DNA of 38,827 nt from JAVBLF01 sp031553675 (GTDB taxonomy: Bacteria > Bacillota > Clostridia > Christensenellales > CALWSW01), in contig JAVBLF010000064.1 of the NCBI GenBank assembly GCA_031553675.1, positions 1-38,827 of the forward strand. The letters are read 5' to 3'. The position numbers and the translations under genes were made by a program. Positions within the stretch are counted from its first letter, which is position 1. Every line of letters starts with the position of its first letter. Below are positions 24,700 to 33,300 of the stretch, piece after piece. The notes beneath the pieces are model-generated. The model made no database searches, was not told where the DNA came from, and saw nothing but the letters and a program-made list of their open reading frames with translations.

Positions 24700-26514
24700 T
24701 TGCAGACACGCAAAACGGCGTATCGCAACGCGACGCTCCGCATCCGTCTGACGGCGATCACCTGCCTGATCGCGTTTCTGACCTCCTTGGCCGGGGCGGT
24801 CGTGTCAGGCGTGATCGTCCGGCGAGCGGCCGTGCGCGACGCCCGCAACAACGCCCAGCAGGCGCTCGTGCTCGCCAACCAGAACATCAACTATTACCTC
24901 GAAGACCTGAGCAAGATCGCCCAGATCGCAAACAACCAGTCCGACATCGTGAGCCTTTTGCTGTCCGGCGACAACCCGTCGAACAACTACTCCTACGAAC
25001 AGGCCGTCGGTTCCTTTTTGTCCGATCTGAGCATCATCCGCGACGACATCGTGTCGATCACCCTCGTCCACCGGGACATCAACCGCGTGGGCTTTGCTTC
25101 GCATTACCATCGGACAGAATTCGACTTCTGGAGCCAGGATTGGTTTCAGCAGGCGCTCGCTAACCCCGAGCAGCCCATCTACCGCGCGCCGCACGAGATC
25201 GAATACCTTTTGGGCGCGAAAGAAAAAGTCATCAGCTACGTCCGAGCGACACGCATTTACCCGGGCGGCCAACCGACCGGCGTGATCATCATCGACCTCA
25301 ACACAAAGGTGCTGCGCGAGATCTGTGAGAAAATTCGCCTGTCGGAAAACGGATACATCTACATCGTCGACAACGAGGGGCGGTACATCTACCACCCCGA
25401 CGCCGCCTACCTCGACCACACCGCCGGGCCCGACACGCCGCAGCCCGATGACCTCTACACGGATCGCGTTCTGGGAGGGGAAGCCAGCCTCGACAGCGCT
25501 GGCATCGACGAACGCAAAAACCTCGTCTTCAGCGGCAAGGTCGGCGCCTGGACGACGCTAGCCGTCATCCCGTCGGACGACATCTTCCGCACCTCCCAAA
25601 GGGTCAGCACCGCGCAGGTCGCGATCGGCGCGTTTGCGGCGATCTTGATCGCGGCGACGCTCGCGATCCTGATCAATCGGATGATGTTCCGACGCCTTCT
25701 GGAGCTTCGCGCCGACATGCAGCGCGTGCAGAGCGGAGACCTCAGCCTCGCCCTTCGCGAACCGCAGTCCGACGAATTGGGCGACCTCGCGCGCGATTAC
25801 GACTACATGCTGGCCCAGCTTCACCGGCTGATGGACGACCTCGTCAGCAAGGAAAAGGAGAAGCGCATCGCCGAGCTCGCCGTGCTGCAATCGCAGATCA
25901 ACCCGCACTTCCTCTACAACACCATGGAAACGATCGTCTGGATGGCCGAAAGCAGCATGCCCCAGGCCGCCGAGGTCGCCGAATCGCTCTCCCGCTTTTT
26001 CCGCCTCACACTCGCCCAAGGCAAGGACGTGATCGAACTGAGCCAAGAGCTCGATCACGCCGGCACCTACCTCGACGTGCAAAAGGTACGCTATGCCAGC
26101 CGCTTCGACTACGCGATCGAAGCGGAGGAGGTCATCGCGCGCTGCCTCGTGCCCAAACTGATCATCCAACCCCTCGTAGAAAATGCCATTTACCACGGCA
26201 TCAAGCTTTCGCGCAAAAAGTGCCGGCTGCTAATCCGTGCCTTTCGGGATGGCGGGGATGTCGTCGTGCAGGTCGTGGACGACGGCGCGGGCATGAAGCC
26301 GGACGTCTGCGCGCGCATCCTGACCGAAACAGTCAGCGAAAAAACCTTGGGCGGCGTGGGTGTGCGCAACGTCAACGAGCGCATCCAGCTGTATTTCGGC
26401 GAGGACTACGGATTGTCTTTTTTCAGTGCGTTGGGCGTCGGCACGCTCGCCGAGCTTCGCATGCCCATGCGCTGGGACCTGTCGGATTTCGAAAGCATGG
26501 CGCGCGGCCATTGA
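24700..26514 (+). CDS. Sensor histidine kinase (LytS/YesM family)
   Basis: Membrane sensor partner of the regulator just upstream, about 604 residues. Membrane helix 1 is at 17-40, an extracellular dCache-like sensing region runs from about 45 to 300, and helix 2 is at 307-327. A HAMP linker follows, then the His_kinase domain with H403 in QINPHFLYNTME. The N-box PLVENAIYHGI contains N495, and the G-boxes are DDGAGM (527-532) and GGVGVRN (551-557). The frame opens at TTG 24667, overlapping the regulator stop, but TTG 24700 is eight bases after AGGGGG (24686-24691) and leaves a normal N-terminus, so I prefer it. Signal: probably a sugar, directly or through the binding protein. Confidence 0.9.
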   Translation: MQTRKTAYRNATLRIRLTAITCLIAFLTSLAGAVVSGVIVRRAAVRDARNNAQQALVLANQNINYYLEDLSKIAQIANNQSDIVSLLLSGDNPSNNYSYEQAVGSFLSDLSIIRDDIVSITLVHRDINRVGFASHYHRTEFDFWSQDWFQQALANPEQPIYRAPHEIEYLLGAKEKVISYVRATRIYPGGQPTGVIIIDLNTKVLREICEKIRLSENGYIYIVDNEGRYIYHPDAAYLDHTAGPDTPQPDDLYTDRVLGGEASLDSAGIDERKNLVFSGKVGAWTTLAVIPSDDIFRTSQRVSTAQVAIGAFAAILIAATLAILINRMMFRRLLELRADMQRVQSGDLSLALREPQSDELGDLARDYDYMLAQLHRLMDDLVSKEKEKRIAELAVLQSQINPHFLYNTMETIVWMAESSMPQAAEVAESLSRFFRLTLAQGKDVIELSQELDHAGTYLDVQKVRYASRFDYAIEAEEVIARCLVPKLIIQPLVENAIYHGIKLSRKKCRLLIRAFRDGGDVVVQVVDDGAGMKPDVCARILTETVSEKTLGGVGVRNVNERIQLYFGEDYGLSFFSALGVGTLAELRMPMRWDLSDFESMARGH

Positions 26515-26555
26515 CCGGTGGGGATGCGACGATTGCCAAAGATATTCCACTTTCT

Positions 26556-26576
26556 GTGTACATTGTCCCCGTACAC
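26556..26576 (+). promoter_or_regulatory. Candidate operator overlapping the UroD-like gene 2 promoter
   Basis: Perfect inverted repeat GTGTAC (26556-26561), nine bases, GTACAC (26571-26576). The right arm covers the -35 position of the promoter with TATAAT at 26594. A dimeric regulator could bind here. No second copy was noticed before the ABC operon. Confidence 0.4.
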
Positions 26577-26593
26577 CTTTGCCGTGGAATCGA

Positions 26594-26599
26594 TATAAT
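26594..26599 (+). promoter_or_regulatory. -10 element of the UroD2-rhaM unit
   Basis: Perfect TATAAT, 56 bases before the start. The -35 (CGTACA, 26570-26575, 18-base spacer) is only half-consensus and coincides with the inverted repeat. Confidence 0.55.
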
Positions 26600-26655
26600 T
26601 GTGACGATAAATCCCTTGGACGGCGACACGAAACGCGCCCCGAAAGGAGTAACGA

Positions 26656-27708
26656 ATGGATCACAAAGAACGCTTCTTTGCCACCATCGAACGCAAAAGC
26701 GTCGATCGCCCGGCCTGCTTTTTGGGCTTGCCGACAACGAACGGCTGGAAAACACTCATGGCCCATTACGGCTGCACGACCCAGGACGAGGTGCGCGCCC
26801 GCACCGGCGACGACCTCTATCCCATCGAAATGCCCTACCGCTCCCCCAACGCCGACGCTGTGTTCACCGCGCTCCAGTTCGCCAAGACGATCGGCAACAC
26901 CGTCGATCACCGCACGCTGACGGCGCGGGGTTTTTTCGAGGACTACGAAGATCCCGAAGACGTTGATCGCTTCGACTGGCCCGATCCCGAACGTTGCATC
27001 AGCAAGGAAGCCTGCCAGAAGCTCATCCAGGATGCGCCCGCGGGTTATCCGGTCCTCGGCATCCTCTGGTCGGCACACTTCCAGGACGCTTGCGCGGCCT
27101 TCGGCATGGAACTGGCCATGATGAACATGATCGCCAACCCCGAGATGTACAAAGCCGTCGACGATCGCATCACCGAATTTTATCTGCGCGCCAACGAGAT
27201 CTTTTTCGACTACTGCGGCAAGGGCGCGATCGACGCCGTGCTGATTGGAAACGACTTCGGTAGCCAGCGCGGTCTTATGCTCTCGGCCGACATGATCAAC
27301 ACCTTCGTCATGCCCAATTCGAAGCGCCTCGTCGATCAGGCGCACGCCTACGGCGCCAAGGTGCTCTACCATTCCTGCGGCTCGATCTTTGAAGCCATTC
27401 CCGGGCTAATCGACATCGGCGTCGATGCCATCCACCCGATCCAGGCCCTCGCCCACATGATGGAGCCGGAACGCTTGCGGGCGGCCTACGGCGACAAGAT
27501 CAGCTTTTGCGGCGGCGTTGACACCCAGCAGCTCCTCGTCCACGGCTCAACCGAGGACGTTCGCGACAAGGTACGAGAGCTGCGCGAACTTTTCCCGACC
27601 GGCCTGATCCTCTCGCCCAGCCACGAGGCGATCCAAGAGGACGTCAGCCCCGAAAACGTCGTCGCCCTCTTCGAGGAGGCGACCCGCGTCTACGGAACCC
27701 AGTCGTAA
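26656..27708 (+). CDS. Uroporphyrinogen decarboxylase-like protein 2 (UroD/MtaA fold)
   Basis: A 350-residue paralog of the protein encoded at 16654-17724. It opens MDHKERFFATIERKSVDRP, has YHSCGSI with H239 and C241, and FCGGVDTQ at 284-291. As in the first copy, the position of the third zinc cysteine of methyltransferases reads LSPSHEA, so a classical HxC...C zinc site is incomplete; C285 might take part instead. AAAGGAG lies upstream of the ATG. It is followed after 13 bases by the mutarotase gene, so the two are surely co-transcribed. The tie to a sugar mutarotase argues for a catabolic role rather than haem synthesis. The reaction is unknown to me. Confidence 0.86.
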   Translation: MDHKERFFATIERKSVDRPACFLGLPTTNGWKTLMAHYGCTTQDEVRARTGDDLYPIEMPYRSPNADAVFTALQFAKTIGNTVDHRTLTARGFFEDYEDPEDVDRFDWPDPERCISKEACQKLIQDAPAGYPVLGILWSAHFQDACAAFGMELAMMNMIANPEMYKAVDDRITEFYLRANEIFFDYCGKGAIDAVLIGNDFGSQRGLMLSADMINTFVMPNSKRLVDQAHAYGAKVLYHSCGSIFEAIPGLIDIGVDAIHPIQALAHMMEPERLRAAYGDKISFCGGVDTQQLLVHGSTEDVRDKVRELRELFPTGLILSPSHEAIQEDVSPENVVALFEEATRVYGTQS

Positions 27709-27721
27709 GGAGGTACGCGAC

Positions 27722-28045
27722 ATGATGCGAATTGGCCAGACGATCGAGCTGCCCGCCGAGAGCTATGCGCGTTACAAAGCGCTGCATGAGGCCATTTGGC
27801 CGGGCGTCGCCGAGACGATTCGGGCCTGCCGGATCCAAAACTACTCGATCTACCACCGCGATGGCGTGCTCTTTTCCTACTTTGAATACGTCGGCGACGA
27901 CTTCGAGGCCGACATGGCGAAGATGGCCGCCGACCCTGTGACGCAGCAGTGGTGGGACGTCGTCAAGCCGATCATGAAGCCCTTTGCGAACCGGAAGCCC
28001 GACGAATTTTGGTCGGACATGGAAGAGGTATTCCACCAGGATTGA
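27722..28045 (+). CDS. rhaM: L-rhamnose mutarotase family protein
   Basis: A 107-residue dimeric alpha-beta barrel protein of the RhaM (DUF718) family, which interconverts anomers of L-rhamnose. The catalytic His is H22 in LHEAIWPG, and the family's WW pair lies in QQWWDVVKP. AAGGAGG lies eight bases before the ATG pair at 27722. No rhaA, rhaB or rhaD is in this window, and family members near other transport systems may act on other 6-deoxy sugars or fucose-like sugars, so the exact substrate is open. A terminator follows. Confidence 0.9.
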   Translation: MMRIGQTIELPAESYARYKALHEAIWPGVAETIRACRIQNYSIYHRDGVLFSYFEYVGDDFEADMAKMAADPVTQQWWDVVKPIMKPFANRKPDEFWSDMEEVFHQD

Positions 28046-28070
28046 ACTGCGACGATCGCACTTGTGCGAC

Positions 28071-28102
28071 AAAACGGTCATCTTAATAACGATGACCGTT
28101 TT
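28071..28102 (+). terminator. Rho-independent terminator after rhaM
   Basis: Perfect 12-bp stem AAAACGGTCATC (28071-28082) with GATGACCGTTTT (28091-28102), loop of eight, T-rich tail. Confidence 0.9.
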
Positions 28103-28116
28103 CGTTCGCTTTCCAA

Positions 28117-28145
28117 TTGAATGCGCGGCGCAATTCTGCTATATT
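28117..28145 (+). promoter_or_regulatory. Promoter of the ribokinase-type gene
   Basis: TTGAAT (28117-28122), 17 bases, TATATT (28140-28145), with an extended -10 TGC just before it. It is 29 bases before the start codon. Confidence 0.8.
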
Positions 28146-28174
28146 GCCGATAGAGGGAAAAAGGAGGCGATCGC

Positions 28175-29113
28175 ATGCCAACGATCACGGTATTGGGCAG
28201 CATCAATTATGACGTCGTGGCTTCGGCCCAACGGCTTCCCGTCATGGGAGAGTCGGTCGATGGCGTTCAGGTGGATTTTTTTGTCGGTGGCAAGGGCGCC
28301 AACCAGGCCGTACAGGCAGCGTGCCTCGGCGCAACGGTCCGTTTCATCGGCTGCGTCGGCGCCGATACACAGGGCGAAATCGTCCGCGCGCGCCTCGACG
28401 CCCAGGGCGTCGACGTCGAGCAACTCGTGGTCGACAAACGCCTCCGCACCGGATGCGCGTCGATCTTCGTCAATGCGCAGGGCGACAACATGCTGATCTA
28501 TGCGCCCGGTGCCAACCACCACATCGCGCCCGCCCGCGTCGATGCCGCCGCCGAAACCATCCGCACGGCCGACGCGTTCATGACGCAAAACGAGATCAAC
28601 GAAGATGCCATCCTGCGCGGCCTTTCCATCGCAAAGGAGGCAGGCGTGACGACGATCCTGAACCCGGCGCCCGCCCGCCCGATCGCGGCGGCGCTTTACC
28701 CTTTGATCGATTACATCACGCCCAACGAAACCGAGAGCGAAAGCTACACCGGCATCGCGCGGGCAGGGCGTTCGCTGGAGAGTTGGGCCCAGGACAACGC
28801 CGCGTGGTTTCTCGAGCGCGGCGTGCAGAACGTCTGTATCACGCTGGGCGGCGAGGGCGCGTTTTTCTCGAATGAATCCGTTTCGGTCTTCGCCGAGGCC
28901 TTCCCGATCGCGGCAGTCGATACGACGGCGGCGGGCGATTCCTTTAACGGCGGCTTCGTCTATGGACTGACGGCGGGCTTGCCACTCCGAAGCTGCCTGC
29001 ACCTTGGATGCGCGTGCGGCGCGCTGTCCGCCATGCACCTCGGCGCGCAAAACTCCATCCAAAACCGCGCGGCCGTCATGTCGTTTTTGCGCGAACGCGG
29101 CGTATCGCTCTAA
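28175..29113 (+). CDS. rbsK: Ribokinase-type PfkB sugar kinase
   Basis: Phosphorylates ribose or a related sugar with ATP in the cytosol; 312 residues. PfkB signature 1 appears as FFVGGKGANQAVQAA (35-49), with GGKGANQA very close to ribokinase. NPAPARP (163-169), TPNETESE (182-189) and the catalytic block DTTAAGDSFNGGF (249-261, base D255) follow. AAGGAGG lies seven bases before the ATG. It has its own promoter and terminator, unlike the upstream pair. With a ribose-type transporter and a transketolase nearby, a pentose is the simplest substrate. Kinases of this subgroup also act on deoxyribose and nucleosides. Confidence 0.88.
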   Translation: MPTITVLGSINYDVVASAQRLPVMGESVDGVQVDFFVGGKGANQAVQAACLGATVRFIGCVGADTQGEIVRARLDAQGVDVEQLVVDKRLRTGCASIFVNAQGDNMLIYAPGANHHIAPARVDAAAETIRTADAFMTQNEINEDAILRGLSIAKEAGVTTILNPAPARPIAAALYPLIDYITPNETESESYTGIARAGRSLESWAQDNAAWFLERGVQNVCITLGGEGAFFSNESVSVFAEAFPIAAVDTTAAGDSFNGGFVYGLTAGLPLRSCLHLGCACGALSAMHLGAQNSIQNRAAVMSFLRERGVSL

Positions 29114-29143
29114 GCTCGCCCGCACATTGACACTCCTAGCGGC

Positions 29144-29175
29144 AAAGAGGCCTCCCCATGCGGGCGGCCTCTTTT
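29144..29175 (+). terminator. Rho-independent terminator after the ribokinase-type gene
   Basis: AAAGAGGCC (29144-29152) pairs with GGCCTCTTT (29166-29174), followed by TCG. Confidence 0.82.
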
Positions 29176-29222
29176 CGAAGGATCAAAGGAGAACACGAGT
29201 GATGAAACATACCGTTATTTGT

Positions 29223-29280
29223 GCCAATCAAGGGTTGGAATCCGCGACCGAAGCGAGCAATTATCCATCGCCCGTTGCAG
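29223..29280 (+). repeat. Diverged copy of a dispersed repeat
   Basis: Begins with GCCAATCAAGGGTTG (29223-29237), identical to 38707-38721. Thirty bases after its start comes GCGAGCAATT then ATCGCCC (29267-29273), which lines up with GCGGGCGATT and ATCGCCC at 38764-38784, with the same 14-base distance between the two parts. A short frame, ATG 29202 to 29372, runs through it and is more likely accidental. Confidence 0.5.
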
Positions 29281-29322
29281 ACAAACGTCCAAAACATGGA
29301 GGCTCGCAACGCTTGATTTGCA

Positions 29323-30006
29323 TTATTTGTCTTCGTTCATGTCGCGCATTGCACGGCGGCGGCGAATCGTGACGGCGGTCAGCGTGGCGCAGAAGCCAAG
29401 GCCCAAGCCGGCCAGCACCATGATCTCGCTGGCGGGGTCCGCGGTTTTCGGAGCGCGGCGGTTCCGTTTGACTTTGACGGGGGCCACTGCGTCGTTTTCG
29501 TCGATCTCGTAGGGCAGGCTCGCGTCGTCGGCCGGTTCTTCCTCTTCGAGAAGCTCGGCGTCGTCAGCTTCCTCGGCTTCCTCGGGCACTTCGTCGGGCA
29601 CTTCGTCGGCCACTTCGTCATCGACCGGCTCCTCTTCATAGGGGAGCTCTTCGACGGCTTCATCGTCGAGGCCTTCGGCTTCTTCGCCTTCATAGGGCAG
29701 ATCGTCGCCGGACAGGTCGGCGGCTTCGTCGTAGGGAAGTTCTTCGGCGGCGTCGGACTCCAGGTTTGCCGGCAGCGGATCGCCGGACTGGACATCGAGT
29801 ACTTCGGGATCGTTGTTGGAGCTTTGCAAGGGCACAGAATCGCTGGGTACGGAGGCGTTCCGCTTTTCGTCGATATTCATCGTAAACGCGATGCTGCCGT
29901 CGGTGTTGTATATCACGAGTGCACTGGCGCTCATCAGCGTCGTGGCGGCAAATACCGATGCGAATGCGAGCGTGGCAGCGAGGGGGGCTTTCTTGTTCAA
30001 GGTCAT
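29323..30006 (-). CDS. Acidic LPY-repeat surface protein with sortase-like anchor
   Basis: Not a named gene. A signal peptide (about 1-30, ending SASA) is followed by a very Asp/Glu-rich region with four LPY units (90-92, 103-105, 121-123, 164-166). Next come a basic KVKRNRR segment, the sorting-like motif APKTAD (185-190), a membrane helix (194-213) and RRRR (215-218). PKTAD is a variant of LPxTG seen in clostridial wall proteins, so wall anchoring by a sortase is likely; no sortase is in the window. The start is uncertain. ATG 30006 is only two bases after AGGAGG (opposite 30009-30014), whereas TTG 30000, two codons in, is at the ideal eight. The promoter is a near copy of the one before the vWA-like gene. 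Confidence 0.82.
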   Translation of the reverse strand: MTLNKKAPLAATLAFASVFAATTLMSASALVIYNTDGSIAFTMNIDEKRNASVPSDSVPLQSSNNDPEVLDVQSGDPLPANLESDAAEELPYDEAADLSGDDLPYEGEEAEGLDDEAVEELPYEEEPVDDEVADEVPDEVPEEAEEADDAELLEEEEPADDASLPYEIDENDAVAPVKVKRNRRAPKTADPASEIMVLAGLGLGFCATLTAVTIRRRRAMRDMNEDK

Positions 30007-30091
30007 TTCCTCCTACGTATCCATCGAATCATTGTAGTATTGCATCAAAGAAAATTTTAATTCTATACTTGTCATAACATCCCATATCTGT

Positions 30092-30120
30092 ATCATATAC
30101 CAGGTAATTTATGGAGTCAA
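30092..30120 (-). promoter_or_regulatory. Promoter of the acidic surface protein gene
   Basis: On the minus strand: TTGACT (opposite 30115-30120), 17 bases, TATGAT (opposite 30092-30097). About 30 of the bases from upstream of -35 to the -10 recur at 33601-33629. Confidence 0.88.
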
Positions 30121-30273
30121 TAGGATTATCTCTCTTTTTGCAGTCTTGTGGCACATTTTTACGAAAAATCGGCGCGCAGCGCGTCAAACACCAAGATGGC
30201 TCGGTTTTGCGTCGTCGTCGCGCTTCCTCTTCCTGACAAGAACCCCAAAGCAAGACGCGAAACAGCCCTCGCG
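30121..30273. other. Intergenic stretch with no feature seen
   Basis: Between the promoter above and the terminator of the vWA-like gene I see no coding frame with a start site, no RNA gene and no repeat. Confidence 0.6.
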
Positions 30274-30299
30274 AAAAAGTGGCCCGTAGGCCACCTTTT
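30274..30299 (-). terminator. Terminator of the vWA-like protein gene
   Basis: On the minus strand AAAAGGTGGCC pairs with GGCCACTTTTT around a TACG tetraloop. It has runs of T/A on both sides, so it may work in both directions. Confidence 0.88.
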
Positions 30300-30377
30300 C
30301 AGGGATCGCGACGCTGCGGCATCCGCCGCTCGCCGCGATCGGAGGATGAGGGGGAGTTTTGCGTGTTTAGCACTTCG

Positions 30378-33300
30378 TCAAGGATGCAGGATCGGAGAGT
30401 CCAACGTGCCTTCCTCGACGCGCACCTCTTCGACGAGGACCACCGGCGGCGTGACGGGAAGGGTGGATACCGCGCTGGAAGTCGCCGGGCTGTTTGACGT
30501 GGGGATGGTGAAGACAGCCGAGCTGGCGCGCGGTCCCTTCGGCACGTAGTCATCGAGCCGGTGATCGACCGGAGCCGTTGCCGCCGAGCTCGTTTGGCTG
30601 CCGCTGACAGCGGGCAGTGCCGCGTAGGGGAAGGTGCGGCACACGCTGTCGAGCGTGACGAATCGTTTGGCGGCGTTGAAGGCCGGCGTCATCGTGATGA
30701 CTTTCAGCTTGGCGTATGCGCCCGAACTCAGCGGATACATCATGGTCGAGGGCAGGGTGGACGCGTCTTCAAACTTCGCCGTGAAGGTCAGCTTGTAGGT
30801 CGTTCCGAGGTAGATCTTCGGTAGCTTCCACGTGACGAGGTTGCTGTTCGAAGCAGCCGTGCCCGCGCCGTCCAGGAATTCTTCCGGTATGACGCTCGCC
30901 AACGAGGTCACAGCGTCGCGGTTGCAGGCGTAATGTTCGTTGATCTCGTTTTCCGCGTTGCCGCCCGGCGAGACACAGAACATCTCGTAGGCGTACTTCT
31001 GGAACTGCCACCGCACCATCCGGTTCGCGTTGTTTGCCGTGACCCAGCGATAGTGGAGGGGGTATTCGTCGGGGTTGGTGTCGTTCATGTTGTTCTTGCG
31101 ATACTCTTGTATGGCTTTCCAATATCCATCGAGCTTGAGGTTCATGCCCATTTGTTCGGAGAATTTGAAATAGTCGAGGTAATAGTCCTCGAAAGTCATG
31201 GCATAATGATTGACAGTTACGGGCGTCTCATCATTATAAAAGCCATCATTGTCAGTATCATGAACGTATCCATAAAGCGATGGGTTTGAACCGACGTAGT
31301 TAAATCGGTAGCTGTAAGGTGTATTCGAAATCATTTTGCCACCGAAAGAGGTGTAGGAATCTTCCCACGGCGCGACCATGCCTTGGTTGCTGGGTGCATA
31401 GGTGCCCGCAAGCGCAATGAGGTATTCGGAAACGCGGCTGTCATGCGTATTGCCCAACACACCCTCAGCACGGAGAGGGTAAGGGATCGCTACATCGGCA
31501 ATTGCTGTTTTCGTGGCGTTGAGCGCACTTGCGAAAGGTTGTGTCAGGGGAGCCGTACCCGGGGTTCCGTCAAAAAATACGCTCGCTAGGGGCAGCGTCG
31601 CCCCATTGCTATAGTTGATGTAGTTCGGAGCGAGTCCTGCGCCTGATCTTCCGCCTGGATTGCCATAGCTGGCACCAGAAATCGTTTGGCCAATGGATTG
31701 TGGGAAATCCGCGTTACCGTGGGCTGTCGTCACAGCGGGATAAGCGATCTGCGTATAGGCGCGGTCGTATTTATCGGTAGCAGGACTGTTTTCGGGGGAA
31801 GACTGTAACGAGTTGAGCCATATGTCATCCGCGCCATTCGGTTTTGTCCACTGCGGGAAAGGATTGGCGTGGCTGGCCGTAGTCGACCAAAATGCGGTTC
31901 CCGGCAAGGTGCCGCCGCCCGACATGGTACGGACGCCGTAGTCGCGCGTGCGGGACGACCAAACAGGCGTGACCTGTGCGCTGCTGTCAAAGGCCGACGT
32001 GCTTTGTGTCAGACCGGAAATGGCCGCATCGATCTGTTTGCTTGCTCTTGCCTCCGTGTCGCTGCCTTTTTGCGGAAGGGTTGCGGGGGCGTCGTCCGTA
32101 TCGAGTGCAATCGTCCAAATCTCGGCGTTCAGCCCGCCGTGATCTTTGATGCGTTTGTAGGTGTCACTCATGTTTTGTTCGGTCGCTTTGATGGTATAGC
32201 CATCGACCCCAATTATGCGGTCGTCGATCAACGGTACGGTTGCATCGGCGGGAGACGGGGTTGAGGGGTTCGGACCGAGCTGCAAATTGGGGCTGGCCGT
32301 CAAAGCGAACGGGTTGGTGCTGGCGTAGTTTCGTGTGGAGGGTGACCCGGTTCCGATGTCGTTGCTCGATGCGCGCACCTCGTGCGTCAAGCGCTCGACA
32401 TATCGGCTGTCGATGGCATAGCGGGTTGTGGCGACGCCATACTCCTTTTCGAGATCGATCGTCGCGCTGCGGTTAAAAGTCTCCCAGATGGGCGTTTTGC
32501 TCGTGGAAGCCGTTGCCTGAATCGATGCCGGGTCGATGTAAGGCAGTTTGTCCATGGAGTCGAAGTACCACTTGTACTTGTCTTCGGAAGCCTTCAACGC
32601 CTTGGCGACGAAAATTGCTTCTTTGCGCATGGCGCTTTCGACGAGAATTTCACGCGGTTCGTCGTATGACGTGCCAGCGGGATTGAGGACTTCGCCAACC
32701 TGGTTGGCTGCACTATTGAACTCCGCCTCGTAGTCGCCGCCGGTGCTCAACAGGAACACGCATTTGCGGGCGGCTTCCTGCTGCTTGTACTTGCCGACAT
32801 AGGTCGGGTCGGCGGTCGGCGTCGTGTCGAAGAAGATGTCGTAGGCGCGGGCGAGGCCCTTGGCGATGTAGCGTTGGTCGGCGCCGTCGCTTTGGGGGAC
32901 GTGGCTGGTGCGGAGTTTGCCGAGGGCGGTGCGCAGGGTATCGAGATCCGCATACGAACCGGCGGCGTTGCCTTTGAGCTCGGTCAGGCGGGTGTTGTCG
33001 GTTTTCGTCTTGTTAGAGACGAAGTAATTCGCCTTCTGAACGGTGTTGCTGTAAGATTGCAAATTGCCGCTGCTGTCCAGGATGTAGGCGTCGTGATCGT
33101 AGACGACGACCCAAATGCGGGTGCGCAGTGCGCCCGTCTCGCCGTTCGGGTTGAGGGTGGGATTCAGGAAGATCTCCGATGCCGCAGCCACGCCGTCGAG
33201 GATTTGATCCCAGGCGCTCTTGATGCCGCTTGCGACACTGATGTTGCCGACGTGCTTCGAACCGTCGATGACGAAGACGATGTCGGTCGTCGGCGGCAGG

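Noticed and set aside
29202..29372. 56-residue frame with an AAAGGAG site
   Set aside because: Its body is largely the dispersed repeat at 29223-29280 and its end overlaps the acidic protein gene; not counted as a gene, though the ribosome-binding site is fair.
30378..30440. Sortase signal or frameshifted anchor at the end of the vWA-like gene
   Set aside because: Alternative frames after the stop end within a few codons and show no LPxTG or hydrophobic helix.
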